Of a DNA stretch of 16,123 nucleotides, positions 5,716 through 12,749 are shown piece after piece. Numbering within the stretch: position 1 is the first letter of the stretch; every line of letters begins with the position of its first letter. The stretch is from NCBI GenBank assembly GCA_021803885.1, contig JAJZKY010000021.1, positions 1 to 16,123 on the forward strand, in the 5' to 3' direction. Source of the stretch: Planctomycetota bacterium (GTDB taxonomy: Bacteria > Planctomycetota > Phycisphaerae > WQYP01 > JAJZKY01). Under the pieces are notes generated by a model, which searched no databases, had not been told where the DNA came from, and worked only from the letters and a program-made list of their open reading frames with translations. The translations under genes were made by a program, and so were the position numbers.

Positions 5716-7197
5716 ATGGCCTACGGTGCCCCTGTCGCCCGCAGACGACAGATTCGCTCTAAATATTCGTATCCCTCCCAGAAATCCATACAAGGGTGCG
5801 CCCGACTCCTGCTGCTACTTGGCATCGCTGGTGCCGCGCTTCTCACCGGATGCGGCGGTTCCTCTGCCAGCTCAACCGGGCAAGGAACTAGCGGTACTGG
5901 CGGAACTGGCAGTTCTGGTGGAACTGGTAGTGGCGGGACCTCCACAGCGCAAGCGAACAGCATCAGCGTGCAGTTTTCCTCCGGCGGCGGTGCCATACCA
6001 GTTGCAGTGGCCACGCAGGTTGGATCCGGCGCATGGACGGCGACCACCCTCCAAAACGGGCAATTCACCATCTCCGTTCCATCAGGCACGCAGAATTACG
6101 CGTACGCCTATGTGTGCGCGCCCTATGTATCCCAGAGCAATGGCACCGTGACGACAAACGAAACGAATGAATACATCTACGAGCAAAGCGTTCAGGACGG
6201 AACCAGTGTTACGGTACCATCCGGTTGCTTTGTCATTCCGAGTACTCCGCCAGCAAGTGAGGAGACAGCGGTAACGCTGAATGTTGATGCAACGGCCATT
6301 CCGAACACAACATTCATCGGCATTTCTAGCACATTAGGAGCCGGAAGTATTTCAGGAACTTCTGGAACTGCTCCCATGAACGTATTAAGCGGAACGAGCA
6401 ATTTTATAGTTGAGGCAATGGACAACAGTTTCGATCCATTGGCCGTTGCTATTCTTCGTTCACAAACGATCCCGGGACAGCTGAATGGCGGCAATCCTGT
6501 TGTGCTCAGCGCTGCCAATGCAACGACTTCTACTACTGTGACGTATCAGAATATTCCGAACGGATGGGGATCTCCCTATCTTTTTGCTAACTTTTTCACT
6601 TCAGATGGAGTCGGCCTCATTGTCACGCCCCTACAATTCTCTTCCGGGGACATGTACTACGCCATCCCAACATCGCAAGTACAATCTGGAGATTATTATT
6701 CGTTTTCCCTAGTCATAAACAGCGCACCCACTACTCCCCTAAACACGTATAGCGCTGTAGGTTCCATTATCAATACTCCCGCAACAAGCGCGCCGACGTC
6801 CTTTGCGTTCCCTGCCCCACTCCCAGCTTCCGATGCTGCCCCAACAGCCGCAGCATTGCCCACTTTCAACGTTGCCTACCCAGGCTTCTCGGATACGAGT
6901 CTTACATCCACCGGTGTGTATGGCTCGATTCAGTGGCCTACCTATGTGTCCAACAATCCACCACAATCCATTTATAGTCTCGTTGTCAACGCAACCTCGA
7001 CATACTTGAATGGTGCTACAACTTTGACCGTACCCAACCTTGCAACGGTTCCAGGATTTATTTCCGCACCCAGCAGTGGCACCGGTGTTTCCTGGTATGC
7101 AGGTGCCTATGGGGAAAGTTATCCTATTGTGTCGCCTGCACCCACAACCAGCAAGTATTCCTATGCGTTACTCGTTGGAACGTATACAACTCCGTAG
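5716..7197 (+). CDS. Large secreted lipoprotein of unknown function
   Basis: This 493-residue protein has an ATG preceded by GGAG at 5702-5705. An unusually long basic N-region (ARRRQIRSK, residues 8-16) leads to a hydrophobic core (LLLLLGIAGAALL, 31-43) and the lipobox LLTGC with Cys46, so it should be lipid-anchored. Residues 47-77 are a Gly/Ser/Thr linker. The remainder is rich in Ser, Thr, Asn and Pro with alternating hydrophobic residues, suggesting several beta-sandwich modules: SISVQFSSGGGAIPVAVA (about 82-100), AVTLNVDATAIPNTTFIGI (about 185-205) and YSFSLVINSAPTTP (about 330). Paired cysteines at 134 and 172 could form a disulfide. I recognise no catalytic motif. It resembles the many surface or carboxypeptidase-regulatory-like proteins of Acidobacteriota. 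A link to the bufferin operon just upstream is only positional. Confidence 0.8.
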   Translation: MAYGAPVARRRQIRSKYSYPSQKSIQGCARLLLLLGIAGAALLTGCGGSSASSTGQGTSGTGGTGSSGGTGSGGTSTAQANSISVQFSSGGGAIPVAVATQVGSGAWTATTLQNGQFTISVPSGTQNYAYAYVCAPYVSQSNGTVTTNETNEYIYEQSVQDGTSVTVPSGCFVIPSTPPASEETAVTLNVDATAIPNTTFIGISSTLGAGSISGTSGTAPMNVLSGTSNFIVEAMDNSFDPLAVAILRSQTIPGQLNGGNPVVLSAANATTSTTVTYQNIPNGWGSPYLFANFFTSDGVGLIVTPLQFSSGDMYYAIPTSQVQSGDYYSFSLVINSAPTTPLNTYSAVGSIINTPATSAPTSFAFPAPLPASDAAPTAAALPTFNVAYPGFSDTSLTSTGVYGSIQWPTYVSNNPPQSIYSLVVNATSTYLNGATTLTVPNLATVPGFISAPSSGTGVSWYAGAYGESYPIVSPAPTTSKYSYALLVGTYTTP

Positions 7198-7209
7198 ATT
7201 TTCTGCACA

Positions 7210-7467
7210 CTATCCATGCCTGCGCAGCTCTTCGCGCAGGGTTTGATTCAACGCCATGGCCTGCTGGGTTCCCCGACGCAGCAGGCTGAGCCATTCTTGG
7301 CTCTCTGGGGGCAGTTCCGCAAAATTGCTGAGCAGATACTCCGCTTGCACAACGACCTCCAACGCATTGCCCAGATCATGCAGCAACGCACGCAATCGCT
7401 CGGCGATCTGCGCAGGAATCGCGCCATCGGGCGACGGGTGTGGCGTGGCGGCGGGTGGGTTCTTCAT
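7210..7467 (-). CDS. Small protein resembling an isolated histidine-kinase dimerisation helix pair
   Basis: This 85-residue protein has an ATG at 7467 with GAGG eight bases upstream. Residues 1-20 are Pro/Ala-rich and probably disordered. Residues 21-49 form a predicted amphipathic helix containing LLHDLGNALEVVVQAEYLL, which matches the H-box pattern HDxxNxL of DHp domains, with His30. A second helix (about 54-83, PPESQEWLSLLRRGTQQAMALNQTLREEL) would complete a two-helix hairpin. No ATP-binding domain (N, G1 or G2 boxes) follows. It could be a phosphotransfer protein, a remnant of a sensor kinase, or an unrelated helical protein. It converges on the lipoprotein gene with a 12-base gap and is divergent from the tRNA gene. 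Confidence 0.6.
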   Translation of the reverse strand: MKNPPAATPHPSPDGAIPAQIAERLRALLHDLGNALEVVVQAEYLLSNFAELPPESQEWLSLLRRGTQQAMALNQTLREELRRHG

Positions 7468-7557
7468 AAATGCGACCTCGTGTTGCAGTCATCCTACACG
7501 GCTGCCCCGTATGCCGGGCAAGGATTTTTCGCGCGTTACGGAGCGAAACCGCTGCAG

Positions 7558-7585
7558 TTGACTCTTGCCGCTGACGTTGTATGAT
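7558..7585 (+). promoter_or_regulatory. Sigma-70-type promoter of the tRNA-Leu gene
   Basis: TTGACT (7558-7563) and TATGAT (7580-7585) are separated by 16 bases and match five of six consensus positions each. Transcription would begin near 7592, leaving a leader of about 40 bases before the mature tRNA. Confidence 0.7.
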
Positions 7586-7599
7586 GAAAGAGTACTGTT

Positions 7600-7621
7600 C
7601 GTTCAACAGGCCTGTTGAACG
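7600..7621 (+). promoter_or_regulatory. Perfect 22-bp palindrome in the tRNA-Leu leader
   Basis: The half-site CGTTCAACAGG (7600-7610) is followed directly by its exact reverse complement (7611-7621). It lies between the predicted transcription start and the tRNA 5' end at 7634. It could be an operator for a dimeric regulator, or fold as a stem of about nine base pairs in the precursor transcript. Confidence 0.6.
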
Positions 7622-7633
7622 CTTTCTCCAGAT

Positions 7634-7720
7634 GCCGAAGTGGCGGAATTGGCAGACGCGCATGGTTCAGGTCCATGTACTCGCAAGGGTGTGGGGGTTC
7701 GAGTCCCTTCTTCGGCACCA
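7634..7720 (+). tRNA. tRNA-Leu (anticodon CAG)
   Basis: The gene is 87 nucleotides including an encoded CCA. The acceptor stem pairs GCCGAAG (7634-7640) with CTTCGGC (7710-7716), followed by discriminator A and CCA. The anticodon stem is CATGG/CCATG with loop TTCAGGT, so the anticodon is CAG and reads CUG. A class II long variable arm precedes the T-arm GGGGG-TTCGAGT-CCCTT. The base of the T-stem has two G-T wobble pairs. The 189 bases from 7721 to 7909 hold nothing I can support as a gene. Confidence 0.97.
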
Positions 7721-7909
7721 AATCTGAGAGCAGCACATCCCAAAGAAAATTCCAGATACAGCGCAGTTCGCATTGCTTTTGCGCATGTTTGGGGCCAAGC
7801 TCCCCAGGCAGGCTAACGTTTTGATCCCCGACGCTATCCGCAAAGAACGCGGCGGAAATGGGGCATCTGAGATTTTGTTCCTACTTGGACAGGAAAATAC
7901 ACGGCACGC

Positions 7910-8956
7910 TTACTGCACTTTGCCCTGCGGACGCAGGCGACCCATCTCCACCGCGCACGCCACGGCATTGAGTGCGGTCAAGCGTAGATTGTCCACGGCA
8001 ATCCACAGCCAGAAGCGCGTACCTGCGCCCTGGCCCGCAGCTGGCCGCAGCAGCGCGGTGACGGACTCATTGCCCGTAATGCCAACGTTCCCCGGAGCTT
8101 CGGCCAACTCGGTCAGCACCTCGACATGTTCGCCGGCTAGCGCTTGTTGCAGCGTTGCGAGCGAAGTTGCCGTCTCCATCTCGACCGCAACCGAGAGCAC
8201 AGAGCCATGGAAGACGGGAGCCTGAGCCACCTGCAACGCCAACTCTGGCAGCTTGCCACAAGCTAGCGATGCGTAGTGGCGCTCAATGGTCTCGGCGATG
8301 CGCACAGGCTGCACTTGGCCTTCCTCATCCAAAGCGATGGCAAGGTTGAAGGCGGCCTGCGCGCCAAAGACATCCTGCGGTAGCGATTGGAAGGAAAGCA
8401 GATTTACGGTCTGCTGATGCAGTTCGAGAATGGCAGCATTGCCATGCTCCGAGGCAGAAAGCAGCAGCGTGGCCCACAGTGCGCGTAGCGGAATGGCCGC
8501 CTGCAGGCGCGCAGCCAGCAGCGCCAGCGACAAAGCCGCCGGATGCGCTGGAACCGCCGCCACCGTTTGCAGATCGGGGAGCAGCGCATGCGCAGCAGTG
8601 CCCCACTCTGCCGCCAGCCAGGGAGCCAGCACGCGCGTGCCCGGCTTGGACTCCAGTGCTCCGCTGAGGTCAACCACACAAGCACCCGCTTTGCGCGCGG
8701 CTTGCCAATGCTTTTCGGTGATCTCTGGGAGCGCCGCAAAAAAAACGACATCGCAGCCACGAAAGGACTCCGAATCAATGCGCTGCACAAAGGTGACGGA
8801 CTCCCCTGTACTTTCCAGCTTGCCCAGCGCGGCTTCGTCATCCATCAAGATCACTTCTGTCGCTGCAAAGACAGAGGCGGCAAGCACCTCATTCAACTCT
8901 TTGCCCAGCAAGGTAGCTGCGCCAACGATGGCTATTTTTTTCGGTGTGGATTGCAT
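7910..8956 (-). CDS. Asd/ArgC-like protein lacking the catalytic residues (Usg-like pseudoenzyme)
   Basis: This 348-residue protein has an ATG at 8956 with ACAGG five bases upstream. The Rossmann start KKIAIVGAATLLGKELNEVLA (residues 6-26), DVVFFAALPEI (69-79), GACVVDLSGAL (91-101) and the dimerisation-domain segment FHGSVLSVAVEME (249-261) follow aspartate-semialdehyde dehydrogenase. Where active enzymes have the nucleophile in PNCST/NCxxIQ, this protein reads VPAHPAAL (135-142), with no cysteine. The usual RxPVxxGHSxxV segment is QAPVFHGSVLSV, so the catalytic Arg/His signature is altered as well. It is therefore probably not a dehydrogenase, like E. coli Usg. It is the last gene of the psd-pssA group, 12 bases after pssA. 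Its role is unknown. Confidence 0.85.
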   Translation of the reverse strand: MQSTPKKIAIVGAATLLGKELNEVLAASVFAATEVILMDDEAALGKLESTGESVTFVQRIDSESFRGCDVVFFAALPEITEKHWQAARKAGACVVDLSGALESKPGTRVLAPWLAAEWGTAAHALLPDLQTVAAVPAHPAALSLALLAARLQAAIPLRALWATLLLSASEHGNAAILELHQQTVNLLSFQSLPQDVFGAQAAFNLAIALDEEGQVQPVRIAETIERHYASLACGKLPELALQVAQAPVFHGSVLSVAVEMETATSLATLQQALAGEHVEVLTELAEAPGNVGITGNESVTALLRPAAGQGAGTRFWLWIAVDNLRLTALNAVACAVEMGRLRPQGKVQ

Positions 8957-8968
8957 TCGACCTGTCCG

Positions 8969-9850
8969 TTATTTGTTTCCGTCGCTGGCTGGCTGTGACG
9001 GAGATTGGATTGCCTGCTCTTGCGTGTGCTGAGAACGGCGCCAGCGCTGCTGCCAGGAGTAGGCCATGCGCGCGAAGATACCAGAGAACATGTAGCCCAG
9101 CGCGAGAATAAAAAGCATCGTCTGCGAAAACAACACCACCACGCAAACGGTAGCGCCAATCAAAACAAGAATCTGAAAGGGATGTCGATTGGCGAGATTG
9201 ATCTCTTTGCCGCTCCAAAAACGCCAGGTACTGACCATAAGAAATCCGATCAGGCCCACCATCAGCATCCACCCACCGGCCACCCAGCCGTTAAAGACCG
9301 GTGTGCCACCAAAGAAATGGACAATGGCCGCAATCGCGCCCGCAGCAGCGGGAATCGGCATACCCACAAAATATTTTCTGCCCGGACGGCCTGGATTTTT
9401 CGGCGTTGCGTCGGAGCTGATATTGAAGCGCGCCAAGCGACAAGCACCACAGATGAGATATAGAAAGCAAACCAGCGCGCCCACGCGGATTAACTTCTCG
9501 CGCAAGAGCGCATCCATCGTGATCGGCAACATGCGAAAGCCCCAGGTATAAGCCAGAACGCTGGGCGCAACCCCAAAGGTGATTACGTCGGCCAGCGAGT
9601 CCAACTCGCGGCCAAAGTCGCTGGTGGTGTTGGTCATGCGGGCGATGCGTCCGTCGATCGCGTCGAAGGGAATGGCCGCGCCAATGGCCAGCGCAGCGTA
9701 GTCAAAGTGGTGCGGCTCCAGCGCAGACCCCAACATGCACTGCGCAATGGCGTAGTAACCAATGGCAATGTTGCCCGCTGTAAACAGCGACGGCAAAATA
9801 AACATGCCGCGCCGCGCAGGCTGATGGTTGCGCGTGGATGCGCTGCTCAT
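8969..9850 (-). CDS. pssA: CDP-diacylglycerol--serine O-phosphatidyltransferase
   Basis: This enzyme makes phosphatidylserine from CDP-diacylglycerol and serine, the first dedicated step to phosphatidylethanolamine, at the inner membrane. The protein has 293 residues. The CDP-alcohol phosphotransferase signature DG-x2-AR-x8-G-x3-D-x3-D is complete at residues 66-88 (DGRIAR, G80, D84, D88). About seven hydrophobic segments span the chain, starting with [20 protein letters not shown]. The PssA-type length and the serine-enzyme motif [15 protein letters not shown] support this activity over a phosphatidylglycerophosphate synthase. The C-terminal 35 residues are polar and Gln/Ser-rich. The start codon overlaps the psd stop by four bases, so the two enzymes of the pathway are translationally coupled. 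Confidence 0.95.
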   Translation of the reverse strand: MSSASTRNHQPARRGMFILPSLFTAGNIAIGYYAIAQCMLGSALEPHHFDYAALAIGAAIPFDAIDGRIARMTNTTSDFGRELDSLADVITFGVAPSVLAYTWGFRMLPITMDALLREKLIRVGALVCFLYLICGACRLARFNISSDATPKNPGRPGRKYFVGMPIPAAAGAIAAIVHFFGGTPVFNGWVAGGWMLMVGLIGFLMVSTWRFWSGKEINLANRHPFQILVLIGATVCVVVLFSQTMLFILALGYMFSGIFARMAYSWQQRWRRSQHTQEQAIQSPSQPASDGNK

Positions 9851-10521
9851 TCTGCCGCACTCCGCATCTGCGCTGCGGCTGCCGCTGCCCCCAAGGTTCC
9901 GCTACTCGGCAGCTTAGCCAAAATGGATGCACCGCCACACACATGATCCCCGACGGCAATCTGCAACACCCCTGCCGCCGGGAGAAAAACATCCACGCGC
10001 GAGCCAAATTTAATCAGGCCCACACGCTCACCGCGCGCCACGCGGTCCCCAACTTTTTTCTGGAAGACGATGCGCCGCGCCAACAAGCCGGCAATCTGCG
10101 TAAAGACAACCTTGACGCCATCGTCGCCAACCACCTCGGCGCGATTCTGCTCATTCTGCTCCGCAGATGCGGGATTCATCGCATTCAGAAACAAGCCTTT
10201 TTTGTACTGCACGCTCTGGATGGTTCCCGCGATGGGCGTGCGGTTCACATGCACGTTGAAGACATTGAGAAAGATGCTGATGTGGTGCAGTTGCTCCTGG
10301 CCGACAACGATGCTGCGAATGGCCGTCACCTTGCCATCTGCGGGCGACACCACCCAGCCATCGCCGTCGGGAATGCTGCGCTCTGGATCCCGAAAGAACC
10401 AGAGGAAAAAGGCCGCCAGCAACAGCGGCAATGCGCAGAAGACGAGTGCGTGCGTCAGCACCCACACCAAGGCTGCGACCGCAGCCAGACCCAAGCCGTA
10501 ATAGTATCCGTCCCGTACCAT
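9847..10521 (-). CDS. psd: Phosphatidylserine decarboxylase, short type
   Basis: This enzyme decarboxylates phosphatidylserine to phosphatidylethanolamine. The protein has 224 residues, which fits the short PSD class. An N-terminal membrane anchor (about residues 8-43) is followed by [18 protein letters not shown] (57-65), [16 protein letters not shown] (84-99) and the self-cleavage site FGSRVD. Cleavage between Gly173 and Ser174 would create the pyruvoyl cofactor. The alanine-rich tail ([13 protein letters not shown]) extends past the usual end. It precedes pssA with a 4-base overlap. The ATG at 10521 has no visible ribosome site, and a perfect TATAAT lies only 12 bases upstream. Confidence 0.95.
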   Translation of the reverse strand: MVRDGYYYGLGLAAVAALVWVLTHALVFCALPLLLAAFFLWFFRDPERSIPDGDGWVVSPADGKVTAIRSIVVGQEQLHHISIFLNVFNVHVNRTPIAGTIQSVQYKKGLFLNAMNPASAEQNEQNRAEVVGDDGVKVVFTQIAGLLARRIVFQKKVGDRVARGERVGLIKFGSRVDVFLPAAGVLQIAVGDHVCGGASILAKLPSSGTLGAAAAAAQMRSAAE

Positions 10522-10532
10522 GCGTACTTGTG

Positions 10533-10538
10533 ATTATA
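10533..10538 (-). promoter_or_regulatory. Perfect -10 hexamer close to the psd start
   Basis: On the minus strand TATAAT occupies 10538-10533, 12 bases before the psd ATG. Transcription from it would start about five bases before the ATG, giving a nearly leaderless message. No good -35 box is found 16-18 bases upstream, which lowers confidence. Confidence 0.35.
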
Positions 10539-10603
10539 CGGATAGCACCGCTGCACTCGCAGCGCTGCCTGCATGTTTTTTATATCGCGGCTTGCGGCGG
10601 ACG

Positions 10604-10807
10604 CTACCGATTCCCCATGGCCTCCATGCGATCTTTCACGCGCAGCTTCAGCTTCTTCAGGCGCACCGCTTCCAGCCGGTCATCTTCCGTTGGATAGGGT
10701 TTGGCAAGAATGGCTTCCAGTTGCGCGGCGTAAATGTGATGTTCCTCAGCCATGCGGCGGGGGTCGCCGTAGATGGCCCTGAAGTCCTGATGCAATGAGA
10801 CTTCCAT
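10604..10807 (-). CDS. Small YdcH/DUF465-like coiled-coil protein
   Basis: The protein has 67 residues from ATG 10807, chosen because GGAGG lies 11 bases upstream. The frame could extend to a TTG at 10876, but those residues do not look conserved. The sequence HQDFRAIYGDPRRMAEEHHIYAAQLEAILAKPYPTEDDRLEAVRLKKLKLRVKDRMEAM fits DUF465: a first helix, the short turn, then a highly charged helix ending in LKKxKLxxKDxM. These proteins are small cytoplasmic helical hairpins with no established function. It lies between rimI and psd with gaps of 73 and 82 bases, so it may be its own unit within the minus-strand run. Confidence 0.8.
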   Translation of the reverse strand: MEVSLHQDFRAIYGDPRRMAEEHHIYAAQLEAILAKPYPTEDDRLEAVRLKKLKLRVKDRMEAMGNR

Positions 10808-10818
10808 CTGCAAAAGCA

Positions 10819-10839
10819 CCTCCAGAATTTGACTGGAGG
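10819..10839 (-). promoter_or_regulatory. Hairpin masking the DUF465 ribosome site
   Basis: CCTCCAG (10819-10825) and CTGGAGG (10833-10839) form a perfect 7-bp inverted repeat with a 7-base loop. On the minus strand the 3' arm contains GGAGG, the apparent ribosome site of the DUF465 gene. The stem would hide it and could control its translation. Confidence 0.5.
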
Positions 10840-10880
10840 CCACGGTACCACCGGCGACACGATTGGGCAAGCGCAAATTT

Positions 10881-11390
10881 TCAACAGGAAATAGCGGCCC
10901 CGGCCTTTGCGATCCATGTCATTTGCAATGCGTCGTCTACAGGATGGCTATAGTAAGCTGGGCGTCGCCCCACGACCACAAAACCCAATCGCTCGTACAG
11001 GCGAACTGCCGACGCATTGCCTGCGCGCACCTCCAAACGCAGGCAGTCAGCGCGATGCTCCCCACACCATGCCTGCACGCACGCAACCAAAAATTGGCCA
11101 ATGCCCTGCCGCCGCTGAGAGGGATCCACGGCCATATTTTCCAGTTCACATTCGCCGGTCTGCTCTGCGCGGAGTAGGGATGCAACGGCGAAGCCAGTCA
11201 AGTGCTCGCCACGCCATGCGCAAAAAATTGTGCGTTGAGGGTTCGAGTTGGAGGCTGCTGCGAAGATCGCCGCATATGTGGAGCGCGACCACTGCGCGCA
11301 CTCCAATGCAGCCTGTTGGATGGCGAGGATCCCATTCAAGTCCGCAGGGGTTCCAACTCGAAAGGAAATTTCCTGCGAAGGGGCAGCCAT
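10881..11390 (-). CDS. rimI: Ribosomal protein S18-alanine N-acetyltransferase
   Basis: This is a GNAT-family acetyltransferase that modifies the N-terminus of S18 using acetyl-CoA. The protein has 169 residues from ATG 11390, chosen over a TTG one codon earlier; AGGA lies inside the end of tsaB. It shows FRVGTPADLNGILAIQQAAL at the N-terminus, ELENMAVDPSQRRQGIGQFL with the acetyl-CoA-binding RRxGIG loop, and RLEVRAGNASAVRLYERLGF, the typical RimI helix-turn. The GNAT core is confident. Assignment to RimI rather than another GNAT rests on RLEVR-N-A-LYERLGF and on tsaB directly upstream, a widespread tsaB-rimI pairing. Confidence 0.9.
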   Translation of the reverse strand: MAAPSQEISFRVGTPADLNGILAIQQAALECAQWSRSTYAAIFAAASNSNPQRTIFCAWRGEHLTGFAVASLLRAEQTGECELENMAVDPSQRRQGIGQFLVACVQAWCGEHRADCLRLEVRAGNASAVRLYERLGFVVVGRRPAYYSHPVDDALQMTWIAKAGAAISC

Positions 11391-11396
11391 CAACGG

Positions 11397-12107
11397 CTAT
11401 CCTAGCGCCGAGGCAAGCTGAGGCACCTGCGCGCGCGCAAACAACTCTGCGTCGGAACGGCGCAGGTAGTTGGCATCGAGCGTGGCCACATTGGCAAAGC
11501 GCTCCTCGTGCCAGCAGCGCGCGGCCAAGGTAAGCATTGGTTCCAGGGTCGAGGCAACCACCGCGACGCCCTCCAACTCTGCCAAGGCCGATGCCACAGA
11601 TTTTTCCGCAACAATGCAACCGCCGTTGCGGCTGGCACCGACAAGTGCGGAACGCAATGTGGCCGCAGTCTCCAGCGACTCCGAGACGCACTCCCACCCC
11701 GCGTGACGATAGATGCCGAAATAAAATTCACCGCGCCCGGCATCCAGCACGCTGTAGACTTGGCGTGCTTCCGGGTTGCACTCCACAGCGGCTGCGGCCA
11801 TCACGGCAAGTCGGGAAAGCGCCAACACCGGCTTGTCCAGCGCCTCCGCCATTCCCTTCACCGCGCTCAGGCCCACGCGCAATCCCGTGAAGGAACCGGG
11901 GCCATTCACCACAGCAAGAGCATCCAAATCCGTCAGAGCCAAGTGATTTTCCTGGAGCATCTCGGCAACGGCTGGAATCAGCCGCGTGGAAAATTCACGC
12001 CCAGGCAATGATGCGCTGCTCAACAGAGCCAGCGTTCCATCGGCATCGCTTTGCGCCAAGGCAACCGTGCCCGTTGTTCCCGCCGTATCCAATGCCAAAA
12101 GTCTCAT
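11397..12107 (-). CDS. tsaB: tRNA t6A synthesis protein TsaB
   Basis: TsaB is the scaffold partner of TsaD in the complex that adds threonylcarbamoyl to A37 of ANN-decoding tRNAs. The protein has 236 residues. It begins MRLLALDTAGTTGTVAL and has the ASKHA-fold motif LAVVNGPGSFTGLRVGLSAVKGMAEAL (residues 65-91). It lacks the metal-binding histidines of TsaD, as expected. The C-terminal half (GRGEFYFGIYRHAG and LTLAARCWHEERF) fits TsaB. Its start overlaps the epimerase stop by four bases and its stop is a few bases from the rimI start, so these three genes form a tight operon. The partner genes tsaD, tsaE and tsaC are not in the window. Confidence 0.95.
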   Translation of the reverse strand: MRLLALDTAGTTGTVALAQSDADGTLALLSSASLPGREFSTRLIPAVAEMLQENHLALTDLDALAVVNGPGSFTGLRVGLSAVKGMAEALDKPVLALSRLAVMAAAAVECNPEARQVYSVLDAGRGEFYFGIYRHAGWECVSESLETAATLRSALVGASRNGGCIVAEKSVASALAELEGVAVVASTLEPMLTLAARCWHEERFANVATLDANYLRRSDAELFARAQVPQLASALG

Positions 12108-12517
12108 GCCACCACCTCTGCGCTCTGGCAGATTTCCATCAACACGCCCCCGGCGCTCGACGGATGCACAAAGAAGTACAACTGTCCGTCTGCGCCAATA
12201 TTCAACGCATCGGAGACCAAGCGCATGCCCGCAGCCTTCATTTCCGCAAACACGTCGGCGATGTCGTCCACCTGCAGGGCCACGTGATGCAGTCCCTCGC
12301 CACGCCGATCGAGAAAGCGCCCAACCACCGAATCTTCGCCCAGAGGCTCCAGCAATTCAATGCGACTCTCGCCCGTCTGGATCATGGCCACGCGCACCTG
12401 CTCGTGCGGAACCTCTTCAGAAGGCCCAACCTGCATGCCTAACAATTCATAAAACATGCGCGCCCGGTCCAAATCACGCACGGCAATCCCCAGATGATCG
12501 ATTCGAAACTCCGCCAC
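12104..12517 (-). CDS. mce: Methylmalonyl-CoA epimerase
   Basis: This enzyme interconverts (2S)- and (2R)-methylmalonyl-CoA in the propionyl-CoA to succinyl-CoA route. The protein has 137 residues. It uses a GTG start at 12517 with GAGGTGA just upstream. It is a VOC-fold protein: IDHLGIAVRDLDRARMFYELLGM at the N-terminus and GLHHVALQVDDI in the middle, with the epimerase C-terminal motif FFVHPSSAGGVLMEIC. Metal ligands would be His8, Gln47, His77 or His78 and Glu128. HPxxxxGVLxE distinguishes it from plain glyoxalases. No mutase gene is visible here. Its link with tsaB seems organisational rather than metabolic. Confidence 0.93.
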   Translation of the reverse strand: MAEFRIDHLGIAVRDLDRARMFYELLGMQVGPSEEVPHEQVRVAMIQTGESRIELLEPLGEDSVVGRFLDRRGEGLHHVALQVDDIADVFAEMKAAGMRLVSDALNIGADGQLYFFVHPSSAGGVLMEICQSAEVVA

Positions 12518-12591
12518 TCTTCACCTCAATACATGGCTACCGGTTACAAACCATCCCCGCCCGCACAGACAGGCAAGGCCAACCCCCAGCG

Positions 12592-12620
12592 ACGATACGG
12601 ACATTTTCTGTGCAAATCAA
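12592..12620 (-). promoter_or_regulatory. Candidate promoter of the mce-tsaB-rimI operon
   Basis: Reading the minus strand, TTGATT (12620-12615) and TATCGT (12597-12592) are separated by exactly 17 bases and match four of six positions each. It lies 75 bases upstream of the mce start. The rest of the 232-base gap (12518-12749) holds only T-rich and GC-rich stretches with no gene that I can support. Confidence 0.5.
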
Positions 12621-12749
12621 TTAACTACGGATGCACCCCCTCCTTGGACAAAAAGGATCGAGATTTTGAGGGCTTGCACCCTCGCACGCACCCAATGGTT
12701 GGACGCGGTGCGGCGAAAAAAGTTTTTAAAGGAAGGAAAAATTCAGGGC

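Noticed and set aside
5880..5945. Repetitive GGAACTGGC-like sequence as a DNA repeat or recombination site
   Set aside because: It is the in-frame Gly/Thr/Ser linker typical after a lipobox and is explained by protein low complexity.
7503..7530. TGCCC/GGGCA stem followed by ATTTTT as a plus-strand terminator
   Set aside because: The five-pair stem is about 300 bases past the lipoprotein stop, across the convergent small gene, so a role is doubtful.
7634..7720. tRNA-Leu as an integration site for a mobile element
   Set aside because: I saw no second copy of the tRNA 3' end and no integrase or phage-like gene in the window.
7878..7895. TTCCT/AGGAA inverted repeat after the Asd-like gene as a terminator
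   Set aside because: The stem is short and AT-rich with no convincing T-tract, so I could not support it as a terminator.
9838..10533. Plus-strand open frame of 231 codons opposite psd
   Set aside because: It is the antisense of a complete phosphatidylserine decarboxylase, and its composition is not protein-like.
12668..12683. Small hairpin GAGGG/CCCTC downstream of the NRAMP-like gene as a terminator
   Set aside because: The stem is only five base pairs and the nearest T-run on the minus strand is more than ten bases away.
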